A stretch of 33,145 bases of DNA. Origin: Bordetella parapertussis (GTDB taxonomy: Bacteria; Pseudomonadota; Gammaproteobacteria; Burkholderiales; Burkholderiaceae_B). Of the stretch, positions 1 through 9,440 are shown one piece after another. The stretch spans positions 1-33,145 of the forward strand of contig CAMBLP010000004.1 in the NCBI GenBank assembly GCA_945868195.1, given 5' to 3'. The notes under the pieces were generated by a model, which did not search any database, was not told the DNA's origin, and was given only the letters and a program-made list of their open reading frames with translations. Positions within the stretch are counted from its first letter, which is position 1. Each line of letters begins with the position of its first letter. The position numbers were made by a program, and so were the translations under genes.

Positions 1-1
1 C

Positions 2-622
2 GACACTAGCACCAATGTCTTTCCTATTGGTATTCTGATCGGCGGCGAAGAGCTTCACAATAACCACCATGCATACGGGACCTCAGCTAAGTTTTCGAAT
101 AAATGGTACGAATTAGATATTGGGTGGATTTATATCCTGGGTTTAAAAGGTCTTGGGTTAGTCAAGATCAAAAAAGTCGCTCCTAAATTACGTCTTGAAT
201 CCACGGGAAAGGCCGGTGTGGATCAGCGCACCTTGCAAGGCGTGATCGCCCACCGCTATGAGATTTTGGCAAGATACACCGGTATTATGAAATCTGCCTG
301 CAAAGAAGAGTTGATTCGCTTAAAGGCTTCAAAATCAGACACCAAGGCAGATGCTTTGACTGCTGCAACGCACTGGCTGGGTCGCGGTGAGGAAAACTTA
401 GCGCCTGCCGAGCGTGCCCGTATTGAACAAGCACTTTCACTCAATGACTCTTTGTCCACGATGGTTCTAATGCGTCATGATCTTGTCAAACTTTGGGACA
501 GCTCAACGGCTTCTAGTGAACAACTTTTGCATGATCTGCAAGCCTGGTGTCAGCGTGCTCAACAAAGTGGTATCGCAAGCCTTGAGGAGTTCGCTTTGCG
601 TTTACGCCGCTATGCGGCATGA
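2..622 (+). CDS. Fatty-acid (acyl-CoA/acyl-lipid type) desaturase, 3' part only
   Basis: The reading frame is open from the window edge to a TGA at 620-622, so only the C-terminal ~206 residues are present. The third histidine box of membrane di-iron desaturases (H-N-N-H-H) is encoded at 56-70, followed by Ala-Tyr-Gly and by a hydrophobic stretch that would be the last membrane-proximal segment. Enzymes of this family insert a double bond into acyl chains in the inner membrane, using O2 and an electron donor. The remaining ~130 residues are a charged, helical cytoplasmic tail ending Leu-Arg-Leu-Arg-Arg-Tyr. A GTG at 218 could be read as a start, but the open frame and the His box upstream show it is internal. 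The stop overlaps the uvrD start by four bases (ATGA), suggesting translational coupling. Substrate and regiospecificity cannot be told from this fragment. Confidence 0.85.
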   Translation, partial: DTSTNVFPIGILIGGEELHNNHHAYGTSAKFSNKWYELDIGWIYILGLKGLGLVKIKKVAPKLRLESTGKAGVDQRTLQGVIAHRYEILARYTGIMKSACKEELIRLKASKSDTKADALTAATHWLGRGEENLAPAERARIEQALSLNDSLSTMVLMRHDLVKLWDSSTASSEQLLHDLQAWCQRAQQSGIASLEEFALRLRRYAA

Positions 623-2883
623 TCGACAAGCTTAACGACCCACAGCGCAATGCAGTGACTTTACCTGCTCAACACGCACTGGTGTTGGCAGGAGCGGGCA
701 GCGGTAAAACCCGGGTGTTGACCACCCGTATGGCTTGGCTTATTCAAACAAGCCAGGTCAGTCCTCTCGGTCTTTTGGCCGTCACTTTTACGAACAAAGC
801 TGCCCGTGAAATGGTGGCGCGTGTTTCGGCAATCTTGCCGATTGATACGCGCGGACTTTGGATTGGCACCTTTCACGGACTCTGCAATCGGATGTTGCGC
901 GCGCATCATCGGGATGCCGGTTTACCGCAGTCCTTTCAGATCTTGGATACGGCCGATCAACTCGCCGCCATCAAAAGACTCCTCAAAGCGAACGGTGTGG
1001 ATGATGACAAGTATCCACCCCGGGATGTGCAGCGTTTTATCAATGGGGCCAAAGAGGATGGACAGCGACCGGGGGATGTTGAGGCTTACGATAGTTTCCG
1101 TAGACGCTTGATTGAGATTTATACCTTGTATGAAGCGCAGTGCCAGCGGGAGGGGGTTGTCGATTTTCCAGAACTGCTCTTACGGGCCTATGAGTTGCTG
1201 TCGAGACATGCACCGATTCGTGAGCATTATCAGCGACGTTTCAAACATATCTTGGTCGATGAGTTTCAGGACACCAATACACTTCAATACAAATGGCTTA
1301 CGCTACTCGCTGGTGGGGGGGCACATCTGTTCGCCGTCGGCGATGACGATCAATCCATCTACGCTTTTCGAGGTGCCAATGTTGGCAATATGGCGGACTT
1401 TGAGCGTGATTACGCCCATGGTACGGTCATCCGCCTAGAACAAAACTATCGCTCTTTTGGTCATATTCTTGACTCGGCGAATGCGCTGATCAGTCACAAT
1501 ACGGGTCGTCTTGGTAAAAACCTCTGGACCGAGCAAGGTGAGGGTGAGCAAATACGTGTTGTGGAACAACCTACTGACCTTCTCGAAGCGCAGTGGTTGG
1601 TCGAAGAAGTCCGAGGCTTAATTTCTGACGGCCGTGACCGAAGTCAAATCGCAATTTTGTATCGCAGTAATGCGCAATCCCGGGTGATTGAACATGCTTT
1701 ATTCTCATCGGGCGTGCCTTACAAGGTATACGGTGGGTTGCGGTTTTTTGAGCGCCAAGAAATTAAACACGCATTAGCTTATTTACGTCTGATGGCAAAC
1801 CTGGATGACGATACATCCTGGATGCGTGTTGTCAACTTCCCCCCCCGAGGTATTGGGGCACGCACGCTTGAGCTTTTAGGTGACCAGTCTAAAGCCTACG
1901 ATACGAGCTTGAGTGCGGCAGTCGCAAGAGTACCCGGCAAGGGAGGCTCTAATCTTGCTCAGTTTTCTCTCTTTATCCAGCGAATGGAGCAAGAGACGCG
2001 CAGTTTGCCTTTACCCGAACTCGTGGAACACGTGATTGAGCATAGTGGTTTGATCGGACACTACCAGCTAGATCGTGAAGGGGCTGATCGAATCGAAAAC
2101 CTACGTGAGCTCATTACTGCGGCTGCGGCTTTTGTCGCGGAGTCTGACATGGGGGGGCTGCCCGCAGGCGAGGTCGTGCAGACGGTGGGTGCGCAAGATG
2201 CCATGCAAGAGGGCTTTGACGGTCTCTCTCCACTCATGGCATTTCTGTCCCACGCCGCGCTTGAGGCTGGCGACAATCAAGCGCAAGCAGGGCAAGATGC
2301 GGTTCAACTGATGACAGTGCATGCAGCCAAAGGTTTAGAGTTTGATGCTGTGTTTATTACTGGCATCGAAGAAGGTCTTTTTCCACATGAGAACAGTATT
2401 CTCGAACAAGCGGGCCTCGAAGAAGAGCGTCGTCTGATGTATGTCGCGATCACCCGTGCTCGTGAGAGACTTTACTTTAGCCTTGCTCAAAGCCGTATGC
2501 TCCACGGACAGACACGCTACGCAATGCGCTCGCGGTTTTTATCTGAGGTGCCCGAGGAGCACTTAAAGTGGTTGACCCCAAAGCAGGGTCTTTCTGACTC
2601 CGAGCCTCGCTGGAAGTCCGGTGGTTCGGGTTTTGACCCGTATGCAAGGCTAGGTAAGGCGCTAGCTGTTGCTTCGGTCAATCAAGGCTCGACTTCAGGA
2701 GTAACCGTCGGCAGCCAGCACTTTCGCGTTGGCCAAGGTGTACGTCATGGTCGTTTTGGCGAGGGGACAATTTTTGGTTTGTCTGGTAGCGGTTTGGACG
2801 CACAGGCACAGATCCAATTTCGTGATGTAGGCGCAAAAACTCTGGCACTTGGCATAGCCAAACTTGAAATCATTCAGAGTTAG
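619..2883 (+). CDS. uvrD: DNA helicase II, UvrD (superfamily 1A)
   Basis: This 754-residue ATP-dependent 3'-5' helicase would act in nucleotide excision repair and mismatch repair. Motifs occur in order: Walker A GAGSGKT (residues 25-31), motif Ia AVTFTNKAAREM, GTFHGLCNRMLR, the DEFQDT Walker B, GDDDQSIYAFRGA (motif III), QNYRS (motif IV), TVHAAKGLEF (motif V) and VAITRARERL (motif VI). GTFHGL, rather than the GTFHTL of Rep, favours UvrD. The last ~50 residues (FRVGQGVRHGRFGEGTI and following) match the UvrD C-terminal Tudor-like domain known to bind RNA polymerase. E. coli UvrD is 720 residues. The ATG overlaps the desaturase stop. The TAG stop overlaps the stop of the convergent ABC-F gene. 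No LexA box is seen close upstream inside the desaturase gene. Confidence 0.95.
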   Translation: MIDKLNDPQRNAVTLPAQHALVLAGAGSGKTRVLTTRMAWLIQTSQVSPLGLLAVTFTNKAAREMVARVSAILPIDTRGLWIGTFHGLCNRMLRAHHRDAGLPQSFQILDTADQLAAIKRLLKANGVDDDKYPPRDVQRFINGAKEDGQRPGDVEAYDSFRRRLIEIYTLYEAQCQREGVVDFPELLLRAYELLSRHAPIREHYQRRFKHILVDEFQDTNTLQYKWLTLLAGGGAHLFAVGDDDQSIYAFRGANVGNMADFERDYAHGTVIRLEQNYRSFGHILDSANALISHNTGRLGKNLWTEQGEGEQIRVVEQPTDLLEAQWLVEEVRGLISDGRDRSQIAILYRSNAQSRVIEHALFSSGVPYKVYGGLRFFERQEIKHALAYLRLMANLDDDTSWMRVVNFPPRGIGARTLELLGDQSKAYDTSLSAAVARVPGKGGSNLAQFSLFIQRMEQETRSLPLPELVEHVIEHSGLIGHYQLDREGADRIENLRELITAAAAFVAESDMGGLPAGEVVQTVGAQDAMQEGFDGLSPLMAFLSHAALEAGDNQAQAGQDAVQLMTVHAAKGLEFDAVFITGIEEGLFPHENSILEQAGLEEERRLMYVAITRARERLYFSLAQSRMLHGQTRYAMRSRFLSEVPEEHLKWLTPKQGLSDSEPRWKSGGSGFDPYARLGKALAVASVNQGSTSGVTVGSQHFRVGQGVRHGRFGEGTIFGLSGSGLDAQAQIQFRDVGAKTLALGIAKLEIIQS

Positions 2884-4907
2884 AGCGTCGTTTGCCCATC
2901 GGTTGTATGCGTAGTGATCGATTCTAGTTCACTCTGTAATTCAAGCCATGTTTCCTCAAGCTCCACATGTTTTTTGGTGAGCTCTCCGTGCTGAGCAAGC
3001 GTCTTCACACGTTCTTGACGCCTTGATTCTGAATACAGATCTGCATCCGCAATTAAGGCATCCAGTGCTTTCAGCTTGCTTTGAGCGGACTCGAGCTCTT
3101 TCTCAATTTTTACAAGCTTGGCTTCGATGGGTTTTCGTAATACTGCTGTGCGTTGACGCTCTTGGGCTTCATCACGCTTTTGTTGTTTACGATCCGTATT
3201 GTTAAGCTCTGAGCCTATTGTTGCGTTGGATGATGGAGCCAGTGCATCCGAGCCAGTAGGCTGTTTCCCTGCGCTCTCTTGTTTGCGCGCATTGGACTGA
3301 TGTTGAGCCAACCAATCTCGATAGTCTTCGAGGTCGCCGTCAAATTCTTGCACGCCACCATCAGCGACAATCCAAAAGCGATCGACGGTCGTACGCAGCA
3401 GGTGTCGGTCATGGGATACCAACAACATGCTGCCTCCGAATTCAGCTAGGGCCGTTGTTAACGCTTCGCGTGTTTCTACGTCTAAGTGGTTACTTGGTTC
3501 ATCAAGCAGCAAAAGATTAGGTTTTTGCCAAACAATGAGTGAGAGCGCAAGTCTTGCTTTTTCACCCCCAGACATTGGCTCAACCTTGTCCATCACGCGG
3601 TCTCCGCCGAAACCAAAACCTCCAAGATAGTTACGCAATTCTTGTTCACGGGTTTGAGGGGCAAGACGCGCAAGGTGTTGCAAAGGACTGCTATCGAGGT
3701 CCAGCATATCAAGCTGATGTTGAGCGAAGTATCCAACCTCTAGCCCACGAGATGCTGTGCGACTTCCAGCTTGAACCTCAAGCTCTCCAGCGAGTGTTTT
3801 GACAAGCGTACTTTTACCAGCACCATTGACACCTAAGATGCCGATCCGATCTCCGCCCCGAACCATCAAACGCACTTTACTCAAAATAGGAATGACGTTG
3901 CCTTGCTCGTTGGTATAGCCGGCCTGCATATCCTCTAAAACTAAAAGAGGATCGGGCATTTCTTCAGGTGAGGGAATGCGGATGTCAATCCCAGATTCAG
4001 CATGAATGGGAGCGAGCAACTCCATGCGCGCCAATGCTTTGACACGACTTTGAGCTTGTTTGGCCTTTGAAGCTTTGGCTTTGAAACGATCAATAAATCC
4101 TTGCAGCCTCGCGGTCTCTCTTGTTTGGCGTTCCCAAGCGATCTTGGTTTGACGAAGGCGTTCTGACCGCTGAATAATAAAGTCTTGATAACCGCCTTTG
4201 TAGCGATTGAGTTTGCCTTGGTCAAAGTGAAGAATCGTTTGCGCGACAGAATCCAAAAACTCAGTGTCGTGCGAAATCAGCAAGACAGTGCCTGCGTAGG
4301 CACCTAACCAACGTTCTAACCAAAGCATGGCATCAAGGTCTAAGTGATTGGTCGGCTCGTCCAGCAATAGCAACTCAGAAGGAGCCATCAAGGCTCTGGC
4401 CAGTGCGAGTCTCATTCGCCAGCCGCCAGAAAAACTGTTCACCGGATGGTCCCACTGTGCGGGTGTAAATCCTAAGCCTGCCAGCAGTTGTTCCGCACGT
4501 GAGGCTGAGGTCCATGCACCAACCTCGATGAGTTCGGCTTCGATTTCTGCGATCCGGCCACCAAGAATTTCTGCTTGAGCTGGATTTTTTTCAAGGTCTG
4601 ATGAAAGGGTATTGCGTTCACGTTGAAGTTCGCGCAAATGTGTATCACCGTCGATCACAAAGTCACGTGCACTGTTGTCGCTTGAGGCAATTTCTTGTTT
4701 AACACTCGCCATGCGCCAGCCTTGCGGAACCTCTAGTGTTCCAGCGTCAGCATCGATTTCGTGTTGAAGAAGTGCAAATAGAGTCGATTTTCCAGCACCA
4801 TTTTTACCAACGAAACCACCACGCTCGCCAGGATGTACAACGAACTCAGTTTGATCGAGTAATACTTTGGTGCCACGACGAACCGTCAAGCCAGACGCAC
4901 GAATCAC
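2880..4907 (-). CDS. ABC-F family ATPase, YheS-like
   Basis: This 675-residue protein has two ABC ATPase domains and no membrane segments, so it belongs to the soluble ABC-F class that acts on ribosomes rather than in transport. Domain 1 has Walker A GKNGAGKS (about residues 35-42), signature SGGWRMRLALARA and Walker B LLLLDEPTNHLD. Domain 2 has GVNGAGKST, signature SGGEKARLAL and LLLLDEPSNHLD. The linker between them is rich in Lys/Arg/Gln, as in the tRNA-interaction arm of the family. The C-terminal ~100 residues are predicted coiled coil with many Lys, Glu and Gln. Length and architecture resemble E. coli YheS (637 aa) more than Uup or EttA. The start is GTG (4905-4907), overlapping the prmB stop by four bases, so it is the last gene of the dapC–dapD–prmB operon. 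The exact ribosomal role is not determined by the sequence. Confidence 0.88.
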   Translation of the reverse strand: MIRASGLTVRRGTKVLLDQTEFVVHPGERGGFVGKNGAGKSTLFALLQHEIDADAGTLEVPQGWRMASVKQEIASSDNSARDFVIDGDTHLRELQRERNTLSSDLEKNPAQAEILGGRIAEIEAELIEVGAWTSASRAEQLLAGLGFTPAQWDHPVNSFSGGWRMRLALARALMAPSELLLLDEPTNHLDLDAMLWLERWLGAYAGTVLLISHDTEFLDSVAQTILHFDQGKLNRYKGGYQDFIIQRSERLRQTKIAWERQTRETARLQGFIDRFKAKASKAKQAQSRVKALARMELLAPIHAESGIDIRIPSPEEMPDPLLVLEDMQAGYTNEQGNVIPILSKVRLMVRGGDRIGILGVNGAGKSTLVKTLAGELEVQAGSRTASRGLEVGYFAQHQLDMLDLDSSPLQHLARLAPQTREQELRNYLGGFGFGGDRVMDKVEPMSGGEKARLALSLIVWQKPNLLLLDEPSNHLDVETREALTTALAEFGGSMLLVSHDRHLLRTTVDRFWIVADGGVQEFDGDLEDYRDWLAQHQSNARKQESAGKQPTGSDALAPSSNATIGSELNNTDRKQQKRDEAQERQRTAVLRKPIEAKLVKIEKELESAQSKLKALDALIADADLYSESRRQERVKTLAQHGELTKKHVELEETWLELQSELESITTHTTDGQTTL

Positions 4908-5812
4908 GGTGTTAATTGCTCTTTGGTAAGGAGAAGAATTTGATCTGAAGCCTCAGCGGTATCAAGCCAGACGGGCTCAAGCTCAGGAAATGCCCGTTCG
5001 AAAAAAGTCCGTTCATGACCGATTTCAATGACTAATAGACCATCGTCACGCAAGTGCGCGGGTGCCTGTTCAATAATCGTTCTCACTACGTCCATACCGT
5101 CATCTCCACCCGCGAGCGCTAAGGACGGCTCATGGCGATATTCTGGAGGCAGGTTTTGCATCGATGCAGCGTTGACATAGGGCGGGTTGCTAATAATCAG
5201 ATCGTATTGCGCCGAGACGGGGAGTGGATCGTAAAGACTGCCATGGTGCAGATTGAGGCGATCTTTCATTTTGTGTTGCGCTACATTGATGAGGGCGACA
5301 TCGAGTGCATCTTTTGAAATATCCGTTGCATCGACAAACGCTTCAGGAAACTGATGCGCGGCGATAATCGCTAAGCAGCCTGAACCGGTACACAAATCAA
5401 GAATGCCCGTGACTTCGTAAGGATCAGCGATCCAAGGACTCAGCTGATTCATCAGTAATTCGGCGATCGGTGAGCGTGGCACGATGACCCTTTGATCCAC
5501 ATGAAAGGCATAGCCTTGCAACCATGCCTCATGCGTCAAATAAGGTGCGGGTAATCGGTGCTCACAACGCAAGTCTATCAAGCTCAGGGCCTTTTCACGT
5601 TCAGACTGAAGAACGCGTGCGTCCATGAAGGGTTCGAGTTGATCGGGGGGTAAGTGCAGTGCATGTAAAACCAAATAAACAGCTTCGTCCCAAGCGTTAT
5701 CCGAGCCATGGCCAAAGAAAAGCTTATGCTCATTAAAGCGCGACACTGCGTAGCGAATTAAATCTCGTACGCTGAGTAACGCTTCGCGTGAAACGTCTGT
5801 TAATTGGGTCAT
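4904..5812 (-). CDS. prmB: Ribosomal protein uL3 N5-glutamine methyltransferase, PrmB
   Basis: This 302-residue SAM-dependent class I methyltransferase would modify a glutamine of ribosomal protein L3. The SAM-binding motif I is LDLCTGSGCLAI (about residues 138-149). The catalytic NPPY lies at residues 209-212, followed by Val-Asn-Ala and then LPPEYRHEPSLALAGGDDG. That last block is characteristic of PrmB and separates it from PrmC, the release-factor methyltransferase. The N-terminal ~100 residues form the helical substrate-recognition domain. Length matches E. coli PrmB (310 aa). ATG start at 5810-5812, overlapping the dapD TAA by one base. Its stop overlaps the GTG of the ABC-F gene. Both downstream products of this operon thus act on ribosomes, while the upstream two make lysine/diaminopimelate precursors. 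Confidence 0.93.
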   Translation of the reverse strand: MTQLTDVSREALLSVRDLIRYAVSRFNEHKLFFGHGSDNAWDEAVYLVLHALHLPPDQLEPFMDARVLQSEREKALSLIDLRCEHRLPAPYLTHEAWLQGYAFHVDQRVIVPRSPIAELLMNQLSPWIADPYEVTGILDLCTGSGCLAIIAAHQFPEAFVDATDISKDALDVALINVAQHKMKDRLNLHHGSLYDPLPVSAQYDLIISNPPYVNAASMQNLPPEYRHEPSLALAGGDDGMDVVRTIIEQAPAHLRDDGLLVIEIGHERTFFERAFPELEPVWLDTAEASDQILLLTKEQLTP

Positions 5813-6633
5813 TAGGCTCTCAACAAATCGTTGATGCTTGTTTTTGCACGCGTCTGAGCATCGACGCGCTTGACGATAATGGCGCAGTTCAAGCTGTGCG
5901 AGCCATCTGCGGAGGGGAGAGATCCGGGTACGACCACAGAGCCAGACGGGACGCGCCCGTAGTGAATTTCTTTGGTTTCACGATCATAAATACGTGTGCT
6001 TTGTGAAAGAAATACGCCCATGGCCAGAACGGAATTTTCTTCGACGATGACGCCTTCAACAACTTCGGAACGCGCACCGATAAAGCAATTGTCCTCAATA
6101 ATGGTGGGGTTGGCTTGGAGGGGCTCGAGTACGCCACCAATCCCTACACCACCAGACAAGTGAACATTTTTACCGATCTGCGCGCAGGAGCCTACCGTCG
6201 CCCAGGTGTCGACCATACTGCCTTCATCGACATATGCGCCGATATTGACATAAGAGGGCATCAACACAACATTGCGACCGATAAAGGCCCCACGGCGGGC
6301 TACAGCAGGAGGTACCACTCTGTAACCACCTGTCTTAAAGGCGGCTTCGTCAAATTCTGCAAATTTGAGAGGGACTTTGTCATAAAACTGCATGGGTGCT
6401 TGGCCCATGATGGCATTGTCATATAAACGGAAGGAGAGCAAGACCGCTTTTTTAATCCATTGATGAACGACCCATTTTCCGTTGATCTTTTCAGCGACGC
6501 GTAAATGCCCTGTGTCTAAAGCATCGATGGTGTGTTCGACGGCTTCGCGAACGCCTGAATCAGCGGCAGAGGGGGAGAGATTCGCGCGGTTTTCCCAGCC
6601 TTGTTCAATGGTGGTTTGAAGATCGAGTGTCAT
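5812..6633 (-). CDS. dapD: Tetrahydrodipicolinate N-succinyltransferase, DapD
   Basis: This 273-residue enzyme transfers succinyl from succinyl-CoA to 2,3,4,5-tetrahydrodipicolinate in the succinylase branch of diaminopimelate and lysine synthesis. The N-terminal helical domain runs to about residue 100. It is followed by left-handed beta-helix hexapeptide repeats, such as [36 protein letters not shown] and the following [27 protein letters not shown]. Length equals the E. coli enzyme (274 aa). The ATG at 6631-6633 has an AGGG ribosome-binding sequence just upstream. It lies 55 bp after dapC, whose product uses the next oxo-intermediate of the pathway, and overlaps prmB by one base. Confidence 0.96.
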   Translation of the reverse strand: MTLDLQTTIEQGWENRANLSPSAADSGVREAVEHTIDALDTGHLRVAEKINGKWVVHQWIKKAVLLSFRLYDNAIMGQAPMQFYDKVPLKFAEFDEAAFKTGGYRVVPPAVARRGAFIGRNVVLMPSYVNIGAYVDEGSMVDTWATVGSCAQIGKNVHLSGGVGIGGVLEPLQANPTIIEDNCFIGARSEVVEGVIVEENSVLAMGVFLSQSTRIYDRETKEIHYGRVPSGSVVVPGSLPSADGSHSLNCAIIVKRVDAQTRAKTSINDLLRA

Positions 6634-6688
6634 GTGAGCCCTATTTAGAAATCAAAAAAGAAATGAATACGTGTGTTGAATAATGTGA

Positions 6689-7900
6689 CTAGCGTTTGAT
6701 AATTGTGTAATGCTGACGGACAAAGTCTGCGATACGTTGCGCACCTTCGACGCAGTCCTCAATAGGTGCAACAAGGGCGATTCGGATGCGGTTCAGTCCG
6801 GGGTTGACACCTTTGACCGTGCGTCCAACGTAGCTGCCAGGCAGCAAGGTTACATTGGTGTGCGTGAGGAGATCTCGAACAAAGATATCATCAGGGCCTG
6901 GCGTGCCCGCCCAAAGATAAAAAGAGGCATCCGGACGCTCGACCTCTAAAACGGGTTTGAGAATCGGCAATACTGCGTCAAATTTTGCCCGGTATTGTTC
7001 ACGGTTTTGAATGACGTGCGCTTCGTCATTCCACGCGGCAATGCTCGCAGTGGATACGACGGGAGAAAGGGCACTGCCGTGGTAAGTACGGTACAGCAAG
7101 AATTTTGCGATCAAATTTGCATCGCCCGCGACGAAACCGGAACGCATGCCGGGTACGTTTGAACGCTTGGACAGGCTCGAAAAGCTGATTAAATGACGAA
7201 AATCCGTTCGGCCGAGTTGATGTGCGGCCTGCATCCCACCTAAAGGGGGATTGTTTTCTTCGAGATAAATCTCCGAATAGCATTCGTCGGAAGCAATCAC
7301 AAAACCATACTGGTCGGAGAGATCAAACAATACTTTCCAATCGGCTAAGGGCATGACGTTGCCGGCAGGGTTGCCTGGCGAACAGACAAAAAGCAGTTGT
7401 GTACGTGCCCAAACGCTAGCCGGGACCGTGGTCCAATCGCAACGAAAGTTTTTGGCGGGATCTGAGTTGACGTAGTAGGGGGTCGCGCCCCCCAATAGCG
7501 CTGCACCTTCATAAATTTGATAAAAAGGATTTGGGCAAACAACCAATCCGTCTTTGGAGCTATCTAAGACAACCTGACCAAATGCAAAAAGTGCTTCGCG
7601 TGAGCCTAGAGCGGGCAATATCTGTGTTTCGGGATCCGGACAAGGAATACCGTAGCGTTTGCCTATCCATTGGCTGATGGCTTGGCGAAGTTTTGGATCG
7701 CCTTTGGTGGGCGGATAAACGGATAAACCGTCCAACCCCCCAATGATTGCGGACTTTACGCATTCGGGAGCCGGGTGTTTGGGCTCACCAATGGACAGAT
7801 TAATAGGCCGCAAGCCCGAGGCGGCAGGGTTTGATTGTGCCAACAAGGCACGGAGTTTCTCAAACGGATAGGGCTGTAAAGTATCGAGGCGAGGATTCAT
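6689..7900 (-). CDS. dapC: N-succinyldiaminopimelate aminotransferase, DapC
   Basis: This 403-residue fold-type I PLP aminotransferase would transaminate N-succinyl-2-amino-6-ketopimelate with glutamate. The PLP lysine is K245 in SSLSKRSNVPGMRSGF. Other family motifs are INLSIGEPKH near residue 34, YPPTKGDPKLR near 62, the CSPGNPAGN block (Asn contacting PLP) near 173 and ASDECYSEIY (Asp/Tyr) near 203. Adjacency to dapD and the LSIGEPKHPAP start support DapC over other AspC-like enzymes. ATG at 7898-7900. The gene is transcribed away from tRNA-Leu, so the 75 bp between them (7901-7975) must contain both promoters. It is the first gene of the minus-strand operon. Confidence 0.93.
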   Translation of the reverse strand: MNPRLDTLQPYPFEKLRALLAQSNPAASGLRPINLSIGEPKHPAPECVKSAIIGGLDGLSVYPPTKGDPKLRQAISQWIGKRYGIPCPDPETQILPALGSREALFAFGQVVLDSSKDGLVVCPNPFYQIYEGAALLGGATPYYVNSDPAKNFRCDWTTVPASVWARTQLLFVCSPGNPAGNVMPLADWKVLFDLSDQYGFVIASDECYSEIYLEENNPPLGGMQAAHQLGRTDFRHLISFSSLSKRSNVPGMRSGFVAGDANLIAKFLLYRTYHGSALSPVVSTASIAAWNDEAHVIQNREQYRAKFDAVLPILKPVLEVERPDASFYLWAGTPGPDDIFVRDLLTHTNVTLLPGSYVGRTVKGVNPGLNRIRIALVAPIEDCVEGAQRIADFVRQHYTIIKR

Positions 7901-7958
7901 TCCCCCATTTTAACCAGTTGGCTGGCAGGGTGGGGCGGAAAACACGCTTAGTGTGCGC

Positions 7959-7964
7959 TACAAT
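7959..7964 (+). promoter_or_regulatory. Possible -10 element for tRNA-Leu/tig
   Basis: TACAAT (5 of 6 to TATAAT) ends 11 bp before the mature 5' end of the tRNA, a normal distance for a tRNA promoter. No good -35 hexamer is found 16-18 bp upstream, so the call rests on the -10 and on position only. Confidence 0.35.
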
Positions 7965-7975
7965 GCTTGGCTATT

Positions 7976-8062
7976 GCGAAGGTGGCGAAATTGGTAGACG
8001 CACCAGGTTTAGGTCCTGACGCCGTAACAGGTGTGCGGGTTCGAGTCCCGCCCTTCGCACCA
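7976..8062 (+). tRNA. tRNA-Leu (anticodon UAG), CCA encoded
   Basis: This is an 87-nt class II tRNA. The acceptor stem GCGAAGG (7976-7982) pairs with CCTTCGC (8052-8058), followed by discriminator A and an encoded CCA. The D-arm contains AAATTGGTAGAC. The anticodon loop TTTAGGT (8008-8014) has anticodon TAG at 8010-8012, decoding CUN leucine codons. The T arm is GCGGG-TTCGAGT-CCCGC (8035-8051). A long variable arm lies between, as expected for tRNA-Leu. The outermost anticodon-stem pair (27:43) reads C-A, a mismatch. The gene lies just upstream of tig and may share a primary transcript with it. Confidence 0.97.
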
Positions 8063-8129
8063 ACACTGTTCTTTGATTCGGCGTGGGCTGTTTGCTGCGC
8101 TTTCCGTCCTCTTTGTTTGGTAGATTTTC

Positions 8130-9440
8130 ATGCAACCTGTGGTTGAAACCCTCGCCGGCCTCGAGCGCCGCATCGAAATCTCGGTCTTGTTGGCCGATGT
8201 AGAAAAAGCTGTTCAGTCTGAGCTCAAACGCGTCTCCCGGACAGCCAAAGCCCCTGGTTTCCGTCCTGGAAAGGTGCCTATGGCGATGCTTGAGCGTACG
8301 CATGCTTCCGGCATTCGTTACGATGCGATCAATAACAAGGTCGGTCAGGCTTTTGAACAAGCGGTCGAGGCCTCGGGCCTGCGCATCGCTGGCTCCCCCA
8401 AGCTCGAAGCCAAAACGGAAGGCACGCCCGAGGGTAGCTTGGCGTTTTATGCCGTTTTCGAGGTGTATCCCGAAGTCACACTGCCTGATTTGACGACTCT
8501 CAAAATCAAGCGTGCCGTGACGACTGTTGGCGATGCTGAGGTTCAGAGCACGGTTGATATTCTGCGTAAACAGCGTGCTGAGTATGCCGCACGTGATGGT
8601 CGCGCCGCGGCGGATGAGGACCGCGTCACCTTGGACTTCGTTGGAACGATCGACGGAGTGCCTTTCGACGGCGGTAAAGCCGATGATTTCCCCTTTGTGC
8701 TCGGTCAGGGACGCATGTTGCCCGAATTTGAAGTCGCTGTTCGCGGTCTGAAAGTCGGTGAATCCAAGGTATTTCCCCTCGCATTTCCTGCTGATTACGG
8801 TGGTAAAGACGTTGCAGGTAAAACGGCAGAGTTCACTATTACAGTCAAGGAAGTGGCTGAGCCTGTTTTGCCCGTCATCGATGCAGAGTTTGCCAAGTCT
8901 CTCGGCCAGCCCGAAGGAGATGTTGAAAAACTACTCGCGGATATCCGTGGCAATATTGAGCGTGAAGTCAAAGCCCGTACACTTGCGCGCACTAAAAATA
9001 GCGTAATGGACGCATTAATTGGTGCAGCTACGTTTGAGGTTCCAAAATCACTCGTTGAAAGTGAGTGCGAATCCCGCGTGCAAGCTGCGCGTGCAGAGCT
9101 TACTCAGCGTGGTGTCCCGAATGCTGACAAAATGCCTATCCCCGCAGATGCGTTTACAGCCGAAGCCGAGCGTCGTGTTCGCCTGGGACTTTTGGTTTCT
9201 GAACTCGTTCAAAAAGCGCAGCTTCAGGCCAAGCCAGAGCAAGTGCGTGCGCGCATCGAAGAATTTGCCGCCAATTACGAAAAGCCCGCTGAAGTTGTGA
9301 GCTATTATCTATCAGACCGTGCTCGTCGCTCTGAAGTTGAGGGTATCGTGCTTGAGGACAACGTTGTCCAACATGCACTGGCTCAGGCTCAGGTCGAAGA
9401 TGAGCAGGTTCCATTTGATCAAGTCATGGGAACAACCTAA
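8130..9440 (+). CDS. tig: Trigger factor, ribosome-associated chaperone and prolyl isomerase
   Basis: This 436-residue protein binds nascent chains at the ribosome exit tunnel through protein uL23. The N-terminal ribosome-binding domain carries the signature GFRPGKVP (about residues 42-49). The FKBP-type PPIase domain follows (about 150-245, including DRVTLDFVGTIDGVPFDGG and LGQGRMLPEFE). The C-terminal helical chaperone arms run from about 250 to 430. Length matches E. coli Tig (432 aa). ATG at 8130, with a weak GGTAG ribosome-binding sequence upstream. The TAA is directly followed by the clpP ATG with no spacer, so tig and clpP are cotranscribed. The tig-clpP-clpX-lon order is conserved in proteobacteria and couples folding to degradation. 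Confidence 0.97.
   Translation: MQPVVETLAGLERRIEISVLLADVEKAVQSELKRVSRTAKAPGFRPGKVPMAMLERTHASGIRYDAINNKVGQAFEQAVEASGLRIAGSPKLEAKTEGTPEGSLAFYAVFEVYPEVTLPDLTTLKIKRAVTTVGDAEVQSTVDILRKQRAEYAARDGRAAADEDRVTLDFVGTIDGVPFDGGKADDFPFVLGQGRMLPEFEVAVRGLKVGESKVFPLAFPADYGGKDVAGKTAEFTITVKEVAEPVLPVIDAEFAKSLGQPEGDVEKLLADIRGNIEREVKARTLARTKNSVMDALIGAATFEVPKSLVESECESRVQAARAELTQRGVPNADKMPIPADAFTAEAERRVRLGLLVSELVQKAQLQAKPEQVRARIEEFAANYEKPAEVVSYYLSDRARRSEVEGIVLEDNVVQHALAQAQVEDEQVPFDQVMGTT

Noticed and set aside
218..622. A separate small gene starting at GTG 218
   Set aside because: The frame is open upstream to the window edge and encodes the desaturase histidine box, so this is the C-terminal part of a larger gene.
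7971..8360. Minus-strand frame covering tRNA-Leu and the tig start
   Set aside because: It runs antisense through a clear tRNA gene and the conserved N-terminus of trigger factor.
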